Shown: positions 1 through 10,020 of the stretch, one piece after another
How positions within the stretch are numbered: position 1 is the stretch's first letter
Layout: each line of letters opens with the position of its first letter
Assembly: GCF_902686445.1 (NCBI RefSeq)
Contig: NC_062232.1
Coordinates: 33,250,454-33,314,453, forward strand
Origin: Sciurus carolinensis
Lineage: Eukaryota > Chordata > Mammalia > Rodentia > Sciuridae
Length of the DNA: 64,000 nt
Direction: 5' to 3'
Notes under the pieces: model-generated
The model's input: only the letters and a program-made list of their open reading frames with translations
The model's database searches: none
Told to the model about the DNA's origin: nothing
Position numbers and translations under genes: made by a program

Positions 1-52
1 CCCTCTCTCCCTCTCCCTCCCTCTCTCTCTCTTCCTCTCCCTTCCTCTCTCT

Positions 53-113
<61 letters not shown>

Positions 114-286
114 TCCCTCCCTCTCTCTCTCTTCCTCTCCCTTCCTCTCTCTCCCTCCCTCTCTCTCTCCCTCTCTCTCCCCCCTCTCTCCCTCTCCCTC
201 CCTCTCTCTCTCTTCCTCTCCCTCTCTCCCTCCCTCCTCTCTCTCTTCCTCTCCCTTCCTCCTCCTCTCCCTCCCTCCCTCTCTCT

Positions 287-331
<45 letters not shown>

Positions 332-638
332 CCTCTCCTCCCTCTCTCTCTCTCTTCTCTCCCTCCTCTCTCTCCCTCTCTCTCTCTCCCTCTCTCTCCC
401 CTCCCTCTCCCTCTCTCCCTCTCCTCCCTCTCTCTCTTCCTCTCCCTCTCTCCCTCCCCTCTCTCTCTCTCTCTCTCTCTCTCTTCCTCTCCCTCCCTCC
501 CTCTCCCCTCTCTCCCTCTCCCTCTCTTCCTCCCTCTCTCCCTCTCCCTGTCTTCCTCCCTCTCTTCCTCTCCCTCCCTCTTTCTCTCTCTCTCCCTCTC
601 TCTCTCCCTCCCTCTCCCTCCCTCCCTCCCTCTCTCTC
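1..638. repeat. Polypyrimidine (CT/CCCT)n tract
   Basis: The first 638 bases of the plus strand are only C and T, apart from one G near 550. The tract mixes CT dinucleotides with CCCT, CCT and TTCCTC variants. It is cut by the window edge, so its full length is unknown. Homopurine-homopyrimidine tracts with mirror symmetry can form triplex (H-DNA) structures; that they do so here is inference. No gene is seen in it. Confidence 0.97.
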
Positions 639-880
639 ACGCGCACACACACAACCTTCCTGGATGACTTGAGAGGACAGAACTTGTCTTCTCTTTCTCC
701 AAGGCAAGGACTCCCCTTTCAATCTCTAGAGAGTTTTCCAGAAGAGTGACCTGGGTAGCAGAGGACGTCCTTCGGGGAGGCAGGGAGTCCCACCCTGCCA
801 GCCTTCCCAGCACTTTCTCCCTCCTCCTTCCTTCGCTGTGTGCTGCTTTCTTTCCTCACCTTGCCATTTAAGACACTAAA

Positions 881-1061
881 GGCCCAGCGAGGTGGCGCGT
901 GCCTGTAATCCCCGGGGCTCCGGAGGCTGAGGCAGGAGGATCGCGAGTTCCAGCGAGGCCCTGTCTCTAAATGAAATACAAAAAGGCTGGGGATGTGGCT
1001 CAGTGGTTAAGCACCCCGGGCTCAATCCCTGGTTGTCTCCCCCCACGCCCCCAGAAAAAGA
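881..1061 (+). repeat. B1-dID SINE
   Basis: Composite SINE. A 7SL-derived B1-like half (GTGCCTGTAATCC, GAGGCTGAGGCAGGAGGATC, CCCTGTCTCTAAAT) is followed by a tRNA-derived ID half (GGCTGGGGATGTGGCTCAGTGG, CTCAATCCCTGG) and a degraded A-rich end. The ID half carries Pol III A-box and B-box remnants. This architecture is characteristic of squirrels and dormice, and copies of it are the main evidence for the source lineage. Confidence 0.93.
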
Positions 1062-1386
1062 TACAACCTGGCTGACTCTTATCTCCCCTGAAGGACTTCT
1101 TCCACTTCTGTATCCCCTGCTGCACCTAACGCAATGTTATCATTCGCTTAAAACACCCATATTGTCCTCTGAGCCACACAGAGTTGCTGTTGACTCCCCC
1201 GCCCCCACTGTCTCTACTAGGGCTCCTCTGAGCTTTTCCTGAAGTATTTATTCCACAGACCAGAGGGAATTCCAGGGGCCCAGCCTGGATCACTTGCCTC
1301 ATTTGAGAGGCTGCTTCTTTTGGAAACTGCAAGCACAGAAGGGAAAGGTTACACAAAGGAAATCAGCTTCAAACACTGTGCAGGAC

Positions 1387-1550
1387 AGCTGCTTGGGAGG
1401 CTGAGGCAGGAGGATCGCAAATGGAGGCCAGCCTCAACAACTTAGCAAGATCCTATCCTAAAAGAGACTAAAAAGGGCTGGGGGTGCAGCTCACTGGCAG
1501 AGGGCCTCTGAGTTCAATACCCAGTATTCCCCCTCACCCCCACCAAACAA
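1387..1550 (+). repeat. B1-dID SINE, 5' truncated
   Basis: Begins inside the B1 half (CTTGGGAGGCTGAGGCAGG) and continues into the ID half (GGCTGGGGGTGCAGCTCACTGG, GAGTTCAATACCCAG). The usual GCCTGTAATCCCAGC start is missing. Confidence 0.88.
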
Positions 1551-1599
1551 AACTGCAGAAGGATTCCATTTTCCAAGTTGAAAAATGGGCAGAGACATT

Positions 1600-1800
1600 A
1601 ATCTAAGGTGTGAGAAGTTGGACCAAGAGTTACCCTTGGAGTGGGGAGCACAGTGGGGGATTCTGGGGGACTGGGAGTGTTTTGCATGTTGATCAGGATG
1701 CTGGTCACATGGGTGTGCTCGACTTGTTGAAATTCATCAGACTTAGGGTTTATACACTTTTCTGTGCGCTATACTTCAATAAAATGGTAACAAATCAAGA
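1600..1800 (+). repeat. Old L1 (L1M-type) 3' end fragment
   Basis: Matches the common mammalian L1 3' end pattern in which a GGATGCTGGTCACATGGGTG stretch is followed by an AAATTCATCAGACT-like segment, CACTTTTCTGTG and TATACTTCAATAAAATGG. No open frame remains. Subfamily cannot be set by eye. Confidence 0.65.
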
Positions 1801-1982
1801 ATCCAATAAATTATTAAAAGTAAACAAATGGAAGAGAATAAGGCTTAAATTTACATGCCTGCTCTGGGCACAAGATCTCACAGCAGGAGTGTGTAGATCC
1901 TCCGACTGGGGTGCTGGGAGGGGACAGTACAGTTGTCCTATGGGCAGTAAGGAAGCAAATGTTAAAATCACATGAACCCTAC

Positions 1983-2190
1983 CAGGGAACGGTGGCACAC
2001 GCCTGTAATACCAGCGACTCTGGAGGCTGAGGCAGGAGGATCACATGTTTGAGGCCAGCCTGAGCAAATGTGTGAGGCCCTAAGCAACTTAGTGAGACCC
2101 TGTCTCTAAATGAAGTACAAAAAGGGCTGGGGACGTGGCTCAGCGGCAAAGCACCTCTGGGTTCAGTCCCCAGGACCGAACAAACCAACA
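1983..2190 (+). repeat. B1-dID SINE
   Basis: Both halves present: GGTGGCACACGCCTGTAAT at the start, GGCTGGGGACGTGGCTCAGCGG in the ID half and GTTCAGTCCCCAGGACC near the end. A partial internal repeat is present (GTGAGGCCCTAAGC, then GTGAGACCCTGTCTC). Confidence 0.93.
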
Positions 2191-2214
2191 CACAGGTGAA
2201 GGAAAGCAAAGGAT

Positions 2215-2300
2215 CTTTCTCTTTTGGCGGCAGCGCTGGGGTGGAACCCAGGGCCTCCTGGGAGGCAAGTGCTCTACCCCTGAGCCACATCCCAGCCCCG
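2215..2300 (-). repeat. ID element
   Basis: Antisense ID module: GCGCTGGGGTGGAACCCAGG, GCAAGTGCTCTACCCC and TGAGCCACATCCCAGCCCC. It follows an opposite-strand B1-dID within about 25 bases, so the two halves could pair in a transcript. Confidence 0.88.
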
Positions 2301-2407
2301 CAAGCAAACTTTCTGCTCCACTGTGCGGCTCAGTCACTGCGAGTCTCTCCTGTGGTCTGCCTGCCTTCTCCGCGGGCACACCCCTCCAGCGCAAACCGGT
2401 GCTCCAG

Positions 2408-2555
2408 GTGGTCTGAAGGTGTCCCCCAAAGTTCGTGTGTTTGAAACGCAATCCCCAAAGTCATGCGCGGATGGTGTTTGAAGGTGGGGCCTTTGGAGGT
2501 GAGTAGGGTTAGATGGGGTCACCAGGGCAGGGCTCGAGATGGCTTTAGCTTTGCA
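2408..2555 (+). mobile_element. MaLR (MLT1/MST-type) LTR fragment
   Basis: The run GGTGTCCCCCAAAGTTCGTG, then TTTGAAACGCAATCCCCAAA and GGTGGGGCCTTTGGAGGTGA follows the known 5' part of mammalian MaLR LTRs (GTGTCCCCAAAGTTCATGTG-like, then a GGTGGGGCCTAATGG-like motif). It is truncated at 2,565 by a SINE. No coding part is seen. Confidence 0.6.
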
Positions 2556-2564
2556 TTTGGGTTG

Positions 2565-2783
2565 TTTTTGTTTTTTGGTACCAGGGACTGAACCCAGGGG
2601 TGCTTAGCCACTAAGCCACATCCCCGGTCTTTCTTTTGTATATTTTATTTCAAGACAAAGACGAGACTTAGTAAGTTGCTTAGGGCCTCACTACGTGGCT
2701 GAGGCTGGCCTCCAACTTGCCATCCTCCTGCCTCAGCCTCTTTAGTAGCGGGAATTTCAGATGTGCGCCTGCGCCTGGCTTTT
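2565..2783 (-). repeat. B1-dID SINE
   Basis: Antisense copy: T-rich tail, GGTACCAGGGACTGAACCCA, TTAGCCACTAAGCCACATCC, AGACAAAGACGAGACTTAGT and CCTCCTGCCTCAGCCTC, ending near CGCCTGCGCCTGGCTTTTAGG. Confidence 0.92.
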
Positions 2784-2969
2784 AGGAACAGAGACCTGAG
2801 CGAGTACCCTTGCTCTGTCTCAGCATGCGATGACCCTGCCACGTCAAGATACAGCACGAAGGCCCACAGCAGATGCCAGCAACATTCTCTGAGAATTCCC
2901 AGCCTCTAGAACCCTGAGCCAAGAAAACTTGTATTTGTTTTCTTCCTTTCCTCTGCTCCCCCCGGTTTT

Positions 2970-3008
2970 TTTTTTTAAAACCCAAGGCCTGAGCTACACC
3001 CCAGTCCC
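2970..3008 (-). repeat. ID element fragment
   Basis: A T run followed by CCCAAGGCCTGAGCTACACC and CCAGTCCC resembles the 3' part of an antisense ID module. It is short and degraded. Confidence 0.4.
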
Positions 3009-3030
3009 TAAATTTCTATTCTTTATAAAC

Positions 3031-3232
3031 TACCTGGTCTTGGTGCACACCTATAATCCCAGCGACTTGGGAGGCTGAGGCAGGAGGATTGCAAGTTGGA
3101 GACCAGCCTCAGCAACTTAGGGAGACCCGGTCTCAAAATAAAGGGATAGGAGTGTAGATCAGTGGTAGAATACCCCTGGATTCAATCCCCAGTACCAAAA
3201 AGAAATTAAAATTAAAACAAAACAAAACAAAA
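3031..3232 (+). repeat. B1-dID SINE
   Basis: Starts at CTGGTCTTGGTGCACACCTA. The ID half (GTAGATCAGTGGTAGAATAC, GGATTCAATCCCCAGTACC) ends in an AAAACAAAACAAAAC tail. Confidence 0.93.
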
Positions 3233-3740
3233 AATCTACCTCATCTCGGGAATGTTGTGTAACAGAAAATGGCCCAAGCCACTGGAGTTGTCATTGTCCC
3301 CTGCACTGTGGCCCATGCATGCTTCCCTCCAGGAACATCCCTTTCCCTTCCACCCCTTGACCTTGCCAGTCCTCCCTGCCACCTGACCCCTCACCAAAGC
3401 CTGTTTTCCTTCCTCTCTGCAGCTCCAGGAGTCGCCCATTGCCTCAGCATCCGGGGCTCTGCCGGCCCAGCACAGCCTAGTGCCCAGTATGCGGTAAGGA
3501 CCTCCAAACTGGTCCCCTTTACCTGCTCCTGCCCCTCCGCCGTTCCCTTCGTGAACAGCAGCCTGCAGACCACGCTACACAAAGGGTGGGCTACTAGGGC
3601 TGGAGGCCATTCTAGGAACGCGACACACCTTGGGAACAAACCAGACGCTGGTCCTCCAGGCACAGATATCCCAGCAAGACAGAGAGGGTCCAAAAAACGA
3701 TCAAGGTTGTTAACAGGTCAGGAAATGACCTAGGATGATG
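3233..3740. other. Unassigned single-copy sequence
   Basis: About 500 bases with no repeat or gene signature that I can recognise. A 154-codon open frame on plus (3,269-3,733) and a 100-codon one on minus overlap each other and show no known domain, so I do not call either coding. Confidence 0.5.
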
Positions 3741-3940
3741 GATGGTGGGCACCTGTAATCTCAGCGGCTCTGGAGGCTGAGGCAGGAGGACCATGAGTTC
3801 AAAGCCAGCCTCTGCAACTTCGCGAGGCCCTAAGCAACTCAGCGAGACCCTGTCTCTAAATAAAACAGAAAAAGGGCTGGGGATGTGGATCAGTGGTTAA
3901 GCACCCCTGGGTTCAATCCCCGGTACCAAAAAAAAAAAAA
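3741..3940 (+). repeat. B1-dID SINE
   Basis: GGTGGGCACCTGTAATCTCA start, CAAAGCCAGCCTCTGCAACT, GGCTGGGGATGTGGATCAGT, then GGTTCAATCCCCGGTACC and a pure A tail of 13. The clean tail suggests a fairly recent insertion. Confidence 0.94.
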
Positions 3941-4772
3941 TGGGCTCAGGTAAGGGGCATCAGGAAGCAAGGTGAGGAAGAAATTTGCAGAATTCAGGCT
4001 TGCTGGGAGAGGCTTCCTTGAGAAGCGAGATGTGTGCAAAGACTCAAAGGAGGGGAGGGAGTGAGCCAAGTGGATTTTCATGGGAATAGTGTTGCAGGCA
4101 GAGAAACTGGCAGTGCAAAGGTCCTGTGGCAGGAGCGTGCCTGCCGTGCGTAAGGAACACCAGGATTCCCAAGTGGCCAGATTGCACAGTAGTAGGAGGA
4201 TGGCCGCAGGAGTAAAGTCAGAGTGATGGAGCCCCAGCAGCCGTCACTATGCAGATCAAGACGAAAACCTGAGCAAGCCCACCAGCCCTGTGCGGGCCCA
4301 TCAGACACCTTCGCTCTGCCTTTCTATTTCCAGCCCCTTCGCACATCGATCAGGGCCTCCCTGGGAGCTGGCCTGTGTCCAGACTCCCTCCACCTCCTGT
4401 CCCAGTCACTCAGAGACCTGTTCAGACAGTCCTTCCTGCCGTACCCCAGACTCTGGTCCAGACCAGGTTGTCCCCTGCTTCGCCCCTCCCCCACCCTTCC
4501 CTCCACCACAGCCTGAGTGCACAGCCATCTGGCACCAAGTCTACGCGCGGGCTTCTTTCGGCTCATGGACTATTTGATGGCTGTTTCCTTTGTGCCATGA
4601 GCTGTCCTGAGTGCCAAGGTCCCTACCCTCTGGGAAATGACCGTACACAGAAAAGCAAGTGAAGAAGGCAACTTCCGACAAGTTCCACAAAGATGACACG
4701 GCAGTGTGGCCGAGAGTGGAGGGAGGGAAGGTAGCTAGGATGGCCTGGGACTCCAACCTAAGAAATGACTTG
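3941..4772. other. Unassigned sequence with a degraded old repeat
   Basis: Around 4,080-4,215 the text (GGCAGAGAAACTGGCAGTGC, AAAGGTCCTGTGGCAGGAGC) resembles an old mammal-wide repeat whose family I cannot name. The remainder, including overlapping open frames at 4,223-4,662, shows no recognisable protein or RNA gene. Confidence 0.4.
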
Positions 4773-5008
4773 GAAGCCAGGCTTGGTGGCGCATGCCTGT
4801 CATCCCAGCAACTGAGGAGGCTGAGGTAGGAGGACTGAAAGTTGGAGGCCAGCCTCAGCAACCTAGTGAGGTCCTAAACATCTCAGTGAAGCCCTGTCTC
4901 AAAATAAAAAATAAAAAGGCTCAGGGATGTGGCTCAGTGGTTCAGGGCCCCTGAGTTCAACCCCCAGTACCAAAAAAAAAGAAAGAAAGAAAAGAAAAGC
5001 AAAAAGAA
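4773..5008 (+). repeat. B1-dID SINE with GAAA-rich tail
   Basis: CCAGGCTTGGTGGCGCATGC start and GGCTCAGTGGTTCAGGGCCC ID half. The A tail has expanded to GAAAGAAAGAAAAGAAAAGC. It appears to interrupt an older repeat, because sequence like that near 4,100 (TTCCAGAAAGGCAATGGCCG) resumes on the far side near 5,060. Confidence 0.92.
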
Positions 5009-5261
5009 ATGATCTGGAGCCAAGAAGGCACCAGCTGGATGAGTCGGGGGAAAGAGAGTTCCAGAAAGGCAATGGCCGTGCACAGGCCCTGAAGAGACGG
5101 ACCCTGGAGTCTGTGAGGAAGACAGAACAGTCCCTAAGGCTGAAGCAGAGTGGGACAGGAGTTCCCCGTGCCCGCGCCTTTGTGAATTGTGTGTGGCATA
5201 ATCTAGAAGCTGACCTCTGCCTTTGCTGAATGAAGGGGTACATATTCCTCTCTCTCTGTCT

Positions 5262-5338
5262 CTCTTTTGACTGGAGATGGAACTTAGGGCCTCACACATG
5301 CTCAACATGCTGTCCCACTGAATCCCCTCCCCAGCCCC
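5262..5338 (-). repeat. ID element, degraded
   Basis: Antisense ID: TTTTGACTGGAGATGGAACT, GGGCCTCACACATGCTCAAC, then CCCCTCCCCAGCCCC. Several A-box positions are changed. Confidence 0.75.
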
Positions 5339-5438
5339 TGAAGGTGGAGACATTTCTTCTCATGATCTCCTGCAGGCCTCTGCGGCCCTCCAGGAAACTC
5401 TCCCTGAAACCCCAACTTGGCTCCCTTTACCTGAGGTC

Positions 5439-5582
5439 CCTTTTTTGGCACTGGAGACTGAATCGAGTGGTGCTTCCCCACAGGGTCTCACTAAGTTGCT
5501 GAGGCTGGCCTCCAATTTGAGATCCTCCTGCCTCAGCCTCGAGTCACTAGGATTGTAGGCATTTGCCACGGTGCCCAGCTCA
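5439..5582 (-). repeat. B1-dID SINE with internal deletion
   Basis: The ID half (TTTTTTGGCACTGGAGACTG, GAGTGGTGCTTCCCCACAGG) joins directly to GTCTCACTAAGTTGCTGAGG, so the usual TGAGCCACATCCCCAGCCC and linker are missing. Confidence 0.88.
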
Positions 5583-5940
5583 CTTGAGGTCCTTGGATGG
5601 TCTACTTGCAGCCAGCAACCCCCTGAAATGGTGTCAACACGGAGGTCCCAGAAGGCATAGGCCACAAATGTTTTTGAAATGGTAATCCATACCCTTTGCT
5701 TTGCAGATGAAGAAACCGAGGCCTGTGGATTTGAACACGTCCCCGGTGTGCCTGGCTTCCCCGTCGGGCTCTGGGCTGCTAGGACACAAGACCCACGCTA
5801 TCTGGCTGCAAGAAGCCAGGGCAGAACCTCTTGCTGGCATTTGCTGTCCTGAAGCTGCTGGACCCTTCATAGCACCCTGTGGAAGGTCACCGTCTTCTCA
5901 GATTATCTATTCCTTGAAGGCAGGATCGCACGGCTGATGT
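5583..5940. other. Unassigned sequence, possible old repeat fragments
   Basis: CTTTGCAGATGAAGAAACCG near 5,698 recalls the MIR core, and TATTCCTTGAAGGCAGGATC near 5,909 recalls an L2 3' end. Both are too short to call. No gene is seen. Confidence 0.35.
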
Positions 5941-6146
5941 TTGTTTTGCTTTACCAGGGATGGAACCCAGGGGTGCTTAACCACTGAGCCACATCCCCAG
6001 CCCTTTTTGTATTTAATTTAGAGACAGGGTCTCGCTGAGTTGCTTAGGGCCTTGCTAAATTGCTGAGGCCAGCCTCAAATTTGCGATCCTCCTGCCTCAG
6101 CCTCCTGAGCTGCTGGGATTACAGGTGTGCGCCCCGGTGCCCGGCT
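5941..6146 (-). repeat. B1-dID SINE
   Basis: Full antisense copy: ACCAGGGATGGAACCCAGGG, TTAACCACTGAGCCACATCC, GAGACAGGGTCTCGCTGAGT and CCTCCTGCCTCAGCCTCCTG, ending GCCCCGGTGCCCGGCTG. Confidence 0.94.
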
Positions 6147-6680
6147 GGGGTAGCTACCTTTTCATGTTCCTTTACTCTTTGCGGCCATGCCTGTACACTT
6201 CCAGCTGAGGGACTCCACGGCTCTGGCTGCCCAGTGAGCTGCTTCCTCCTCTGCGGGAAGGACCACGGACGCCGCCACGCGGGGTGTTAACTGGCTTGTG
6301 GTCAGGCCTGTGGCTGGATATTCTTAGCAGCCTTCAGTCCCTCTTCCCAAGAATTCAAAGTGCCCTGTCACTAGGGCTTAGATCTCTCACCGCCGGGGCA
6401 GAGAGGTTTTCTATTTCCAGGCCAGGCAGGCAAGTCACAGTACAGAGTGTCACAGTGCTTGCTTAAAAGGCCCAAGCTTTGGGGCACGGCCCAGCGACAC
6501 ACTTAGCCTGTTGCTACCCACCACCGCCCTGGGCCTGACTGACCGGCCAGACTGTTTGGAAAACACGTTCTGGTTTAGCAGCGCTGCTTGGTATGGCAGG
6601 CGCTTTGGCCGCAGCAAACAGTCACCACGTGTGACCTCATTCCTCGGGCCTGAGGCAACGCTGACAGGCGCGCTTACTCA
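6147..6680. other. Unassigned single-copy sequence
   Basis: No repeat or gene signature recognised. The block 6,500-6,660 is CpG-containing and lacks old-repeat features, but nothing in it identifies a function. Confidence 0.45.
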
Positions 6681-6890
6681 TCTTTTTTTTTTTTGATACT
6701 GGGGATTGAACCCAGGGCACTTGACCCCTGAGCCACCTCCCCAGCCCTATTTTGTATTTTATTTCGAGACAGGGTCTCGCTGAGTTGCTGAGGGCCTCGC
6801 TAAGTTGCTAAGGCTGGTTTTGGACTCACAATCCTCCTGCCTCAGCCTCCAGAGTCGCTGGGATGACAGGCGTGCGCCACCATGCCCGGG
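6681..6890 (-). repeat. B1-dID SINE
   Basis: Full antisense copy with an 11-T tail, GATACTGGGGATTGAACCCA and CCTGAGCCACCTCCCCAGCC, ending GCGTGCGCCACCATGCCCGG. Confidence 0.94.
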
Positions 6891-7639
6891 TGGACACTTA
6901 GTAACCTTCCTTTAAAGACATCTGTGGGGGTCAAGCAGTGATTTACACCAGAGCTGTGGTGAGTAATTCCCATCGGGTCTTCCCCTCCATCCCTGGGTGA
7001 ATCCTCCTTTGGGATAAACTTGTGTCCCTCCTTTTCAGGGGGTGAGCAAGCTGGGGGGGTGGCAAGGGGTGGGGACAGTGGTTGAGAAAGTGTCCAGGGG
7101 ACCTTCCGAAGAGCACTGGGGGACGGCTGGGTGTCCAGTCAGCTGAGCGCGCAGCTGCCATCGACGCGTGGCAGTGAGCACAGCTCTGCTTGCTGGACCC
7201 TGAGCTGTGAACCGTGTGAGCTCCCCTGACTGCCTTTTCTGCTTTCCTTCCACACTCTCTCATTTCCCTTGGGGGTGGCGATGTCTGTGGCTGTGTCTTC
7301 CTTCCATTTACCTGGCTCTGGAGTGCTGGGGACACAGCCCAGGAGGGACACGCAGGATGGGGAGCCGAAAGCTCCCGTGCTGTGTGTTGGGGTGCTGGTG
7401 AGGGAGGAGGTGCAGGGCAAGTAGAGGTGCTAACGCTCTCCCAGGACCACGCTGGCACCCACCCACAGCCTGCGAGCCAAGTTCAAGGTCAAAATCCTGC
7501 TTCTTCCAGGGTGTGATGAGGCAGCTGTGGAATAGCTTCAGGGGGAGGGACAGGGGACTTGGAGGGTAGGAATACGCCCCGGAGAAGCTGTGATAAAATC
7601 GATTCTATTTCACAAGTGCTTCTTAAACAGTCCCCAGAT
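6891..7639. other. Unassigned single-copy sequence
   Basis: About 750 bases with no repeat signature. Open frames on minus at 6,943-7,458 (171 codons) and in two overlapping frames contain no recognised domain and no convincing start context. Confidence 0.45.
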
Positions 7640-7815
7640 GGTCAGGCTGGTGGCGCACACCAGCAATCCCAGCAACTCAGGAGGCAGAGGCAGGAGGATG
7701 GCAAGGTGGAGGCCAGCCTCAACCCCTTAGCGAGACCCTGTCTCAAAATAAAAAATAAAAGGGCTGGGGGTGTAGGTGAGCGGCAGAGCACCCGAGTTCC
7801 ATCCCCAGTGCCTTG
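7640..7815 (+). repeat. B1-dID SINE
   Basis: GTCAGGCTGGTGGCGCACAC start. ID half GGCTGGGGGTGTAGGTGAGC, with a shortened middle (CAGAGCACCCGAGTTCCATC). Confidence 0.92.
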
Positions 7816-8257
7816 AAAACAAGAAAACCAAAACCAAAAGGCCTAGGTGTGAATCAAGGGCTCTGCAACTAGTAGGACACCCTGTGCAGGGAGCCTGCTC
7901 TGGGAAGGGCCTGCCAGGCGTCTTAGGGAAACATCCGGTCGGGCGAGAGCGGCGGGGCTATGCCTGGGTGGCAAGGGCGGGCGTGGCCAGCCGGGCTTGT
8001 CCTGTTCTGAGACTCCACCCGCCCAGTCCACTCGAGAGCACCTGAATGAGTGGGAAGAGACGGGGCGAATGAAGGCAGGCGAGGTGGCCCCCGGCAGCTG
8101 CCTGGAAAAGGGGTCCGACTGCAGGGGACACTGAGTCTGGAGGACACAAGGGCCTAGAGCTGCAGCTTTTCCTCACAAACCTTGAAATGGGCAAATAAGA
8201 GAGCAGAGACAGCCCAGGGTCACCTCAAGAAGTCCTTAAACATGGCCACAAATTCTG
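7816..8257. other. Unassigned single-copy sequence
   Basis: No repeat or gene recognised. Moderately CpG-containing near 7,930-8,000. Confidence 0.45.
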
Positions 8258-8475
8258 TTTTTTTTTTTTTTTTTTTTTTTTTTTTGGATACCAGGGATTG
8301 ATCCCAGGGGCGCTTATCCACTGAGCCACATCCTCAGCCCTTTTTATTTTTTATTTAGAGACAGGGTCTCACCAAGTTGCTTAGGACCTCACTAAGTGGC
8401 TGAGGCTGGCCTCCAATTTGGGATCCTCCTGCCTCAGCCTCCCAGAGTGTCTGGGATTACAGGCATAGCCGGCTG
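8258..8475 (-). repeat. B1-dID SINE with long T tail
   Basis: A T run of about 28 at the 5' edge, GGATACCAGGGATTGATCCC, TTATCCACTGAGCCACATCC, and a slightly deleted B1 end (TTACAGGCATAGCCGGCTGG). The long unbroken tail suggests youth. Confidence 0.93.
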
Positions 8476-8496
8476 GCCACAAACACTTGAACTCTT

Positions 8497-8502
8497 TTTT
8501 TT

Positions 8503-8543
<41 letters not shown>

Positions 8544-8617
8544 TGCTGGGGATGGAACCCAGGGCCTCGTGCTTACAAGGCAAGCACTCTACCAACTGAG
8601 CTATCTCCCCAACCCTG
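8497..8617 (-). repeat. ID element with (TG)n-expanded tail
   Basis: Antisense ID (GGTGCTGGGGATGGAACCCA, GCAAGCACTCTACCAACTGA, GCTATCTCCCCAACCC). Its A tail has become a (TG)n run at 8,507-8,542 after a T run, which is a common route for microsatellite birth at SINE tails. Confidence 0.92.
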
Positions 8618-8629
8618 AACTCTTGATAA

Positions 8630-9035
8630 CACTTCCCACCAAGGCGTGTGTGTTACAAGCTGAAGTCTTAAGGCCCCAGGACCTCAGAATGTGACCTTAT
8701 TTGAGAATATGGCCCTTCCAGAGGTAATTAAGTGAAAATGAGGCCAGGAGAGTGGACCCTAACCCACTGTAACAGGTGTCCTCATAAGGAGAGGAGGTGG
8801 GCTGGGGAGATAGCTCAGTTGGTAGAGTGCTTGCCTTGCAAGACGAGGCCCTGGGTTCAATCCCCAGCACCGCAAAAAAAAAAAAAAAATAAAGTTAGGA
8901 CAGGCCTAGAGCACAGAGGGAAGACCATGTGAACACGGGGGACAAGCGTGGCCATCTATGAGCCAACAAGAGTGGCCTCAGAAGGAACCAGCCCTGCCCA
9001 CACCCTGATCTCAGATTTTCGGCCTCCCAAACTGT
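8630..9035 (+). mobile_element. Old LTR-type repeat (MaLR-like), split by an ID element
   Basis: The series GAAGTCTTAAGGCCCCAGGA, CCTCAGAATGTGACCTTATT, AAAATGAGGCCAGGAGAGTG, GGTGTCCTCATAAGGAGAGG, then ACAGAGGGAAGACCATGTGA and CCTCCCAAACTGTGAGCAAA is a familiar mammalian old-LTR pattern. Family name is not certain by eye. The ID insertion at 8,800-8,890 splits it, so the ID is younger. Confidence 0.6.
8800..8890 (+). repeat. ID element, nearly intact
   Basis: TAGCTCAGTTGGTAGAGTGC fits a Pol III A box and GGTTCAATCCC fits a B box. It ends CCAGCACCGC plus an A tail of about 16. Little divergence from its tRNA-like form suggests recent origin. Confidence 0.95.
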
Positions 9036-9474
9036 GAGCAAATACATCTCCATGGGTTAGGCCTCCAGGCGGAGGTACTTTGGTGACACCTATGCCCCCT
9101 TCCCTGGAATCCAGGCTGGCCTACTGACTTGTTCAGACCCAGAGAATGAACAGAAGTGCTACCGTGTGACTTCTGCAATGAAGCCTTCCGAAGCCTTGCA
9201 GCTTCTGGCTTTGTCCTCTGGGATGGTTCCGCGTCGGCCACATAAGGAAGCCAGTCTCACGTACTGGAGGACTTGAGACCACAGGAAGAGAGCTGCAGTT
9301 CATCGCAGCTGACGGCTGGTACCAACTGCCATCCTGGACCTCCCCACAGCTGTCCCCTTGCTGATTCCAGCTGTGAGTTAGCCCACTGTGCCCAGCACAG
9401 CCACTGCCCTGCCAAGTACCCAACTGCAAGGGAGAGAAATTGCTGTTGCTTTTAGCCACTATGGTGTAGGATGT

Positions 9475-10020
9475 GTCTCAGCCCATTTTCTGTTGCTATA
9501 ACAAAACTCCCGACAACAGGTCATTTATGAAGAATAGGAGTATATTGGGCTCACCGTTCTGGAGGCCAGGAAGTTCAAGAGCATGGCACCAGCATCTGCT
9601 TGAAATCTGGCGAGGGGCATCACAGAGAGAACAGCAAGCACGCTAGACCTAGCTCTGGTTTCCCTCCCCTGCTTTTTTTGTACTGGGGATTGAATTTAGG
9701 GGTACTTTACCACTGAGCTACACCCCCAGTCCTTTTTATTTTTACTTTGAGATAGGGACTCCCTAAGTGGCTGAGGCTGGCCTTGAACTTGTGATCCTCC
9801 TCCCCAGCTTCTTGAGTCACTAGGATTATCAGCATGCACCACTGCACCCAACTTCTTCCTCTTATAAAGTCACCAGTCCCATTGTGGGAATCCCACCTTG
9901 GAGGCCTTATCTAATCCTAATTATCTCCCAAAGGCCTCACCTCTAATCAACAGGAATTTTGGAATTAAGTTTCCAACACATGAAATGTGAGCACCATATT
10001 CAGACCATAACAGGCTGGTT
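9475..10020 (-). mobile_element. MaLR (MLT1/MST-type) LTR, split by a SINE
   Basis: CATTTTCTGTTGCTATAACA, GGTCATTTATGAAGAATAGG, TTGGGCTCACCGTTCTGGAG and AAGAGCATGGCACCAGCATC on one side, then CTTATAAAGTCACCAGTCCC, GGCCTCACCTCTAATCAACA and CATATTCAGACCATAACA on the other, match the reverse complement of MaLR LTRs. It is interrupted by the SINE at 9,672-9,852. The flanking 9,036-9,474 may be a further degraded LTR but I cannot assign it. Confidence 0.65.
9672..9852 (-). repeat. B1-dID SINE inside an LTR
   Basis: TTTTTTTGTACTGGGGATTG, TTACCACTGAGCTACACCCC, then TTTGAGATAGGGACTCCCTA, ending CATGCACCACTGCACCCAAC. More diverged than most copies here. Confidence 0.9.

Noticed and set aside
1..640. 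Possible CRISPR-like or satellite array
   Set aside because: No repeat-spacer periodicity; it is a low-complexity pyrimidine tract in a mammalian genome.
8800..8875. tRNA-gene-like sequence with A and B boxes
   Set aside because: It is the tRNA-derived body of an ID SINE, with an A tail and no tRNA cloverleaf or anticodon arm.
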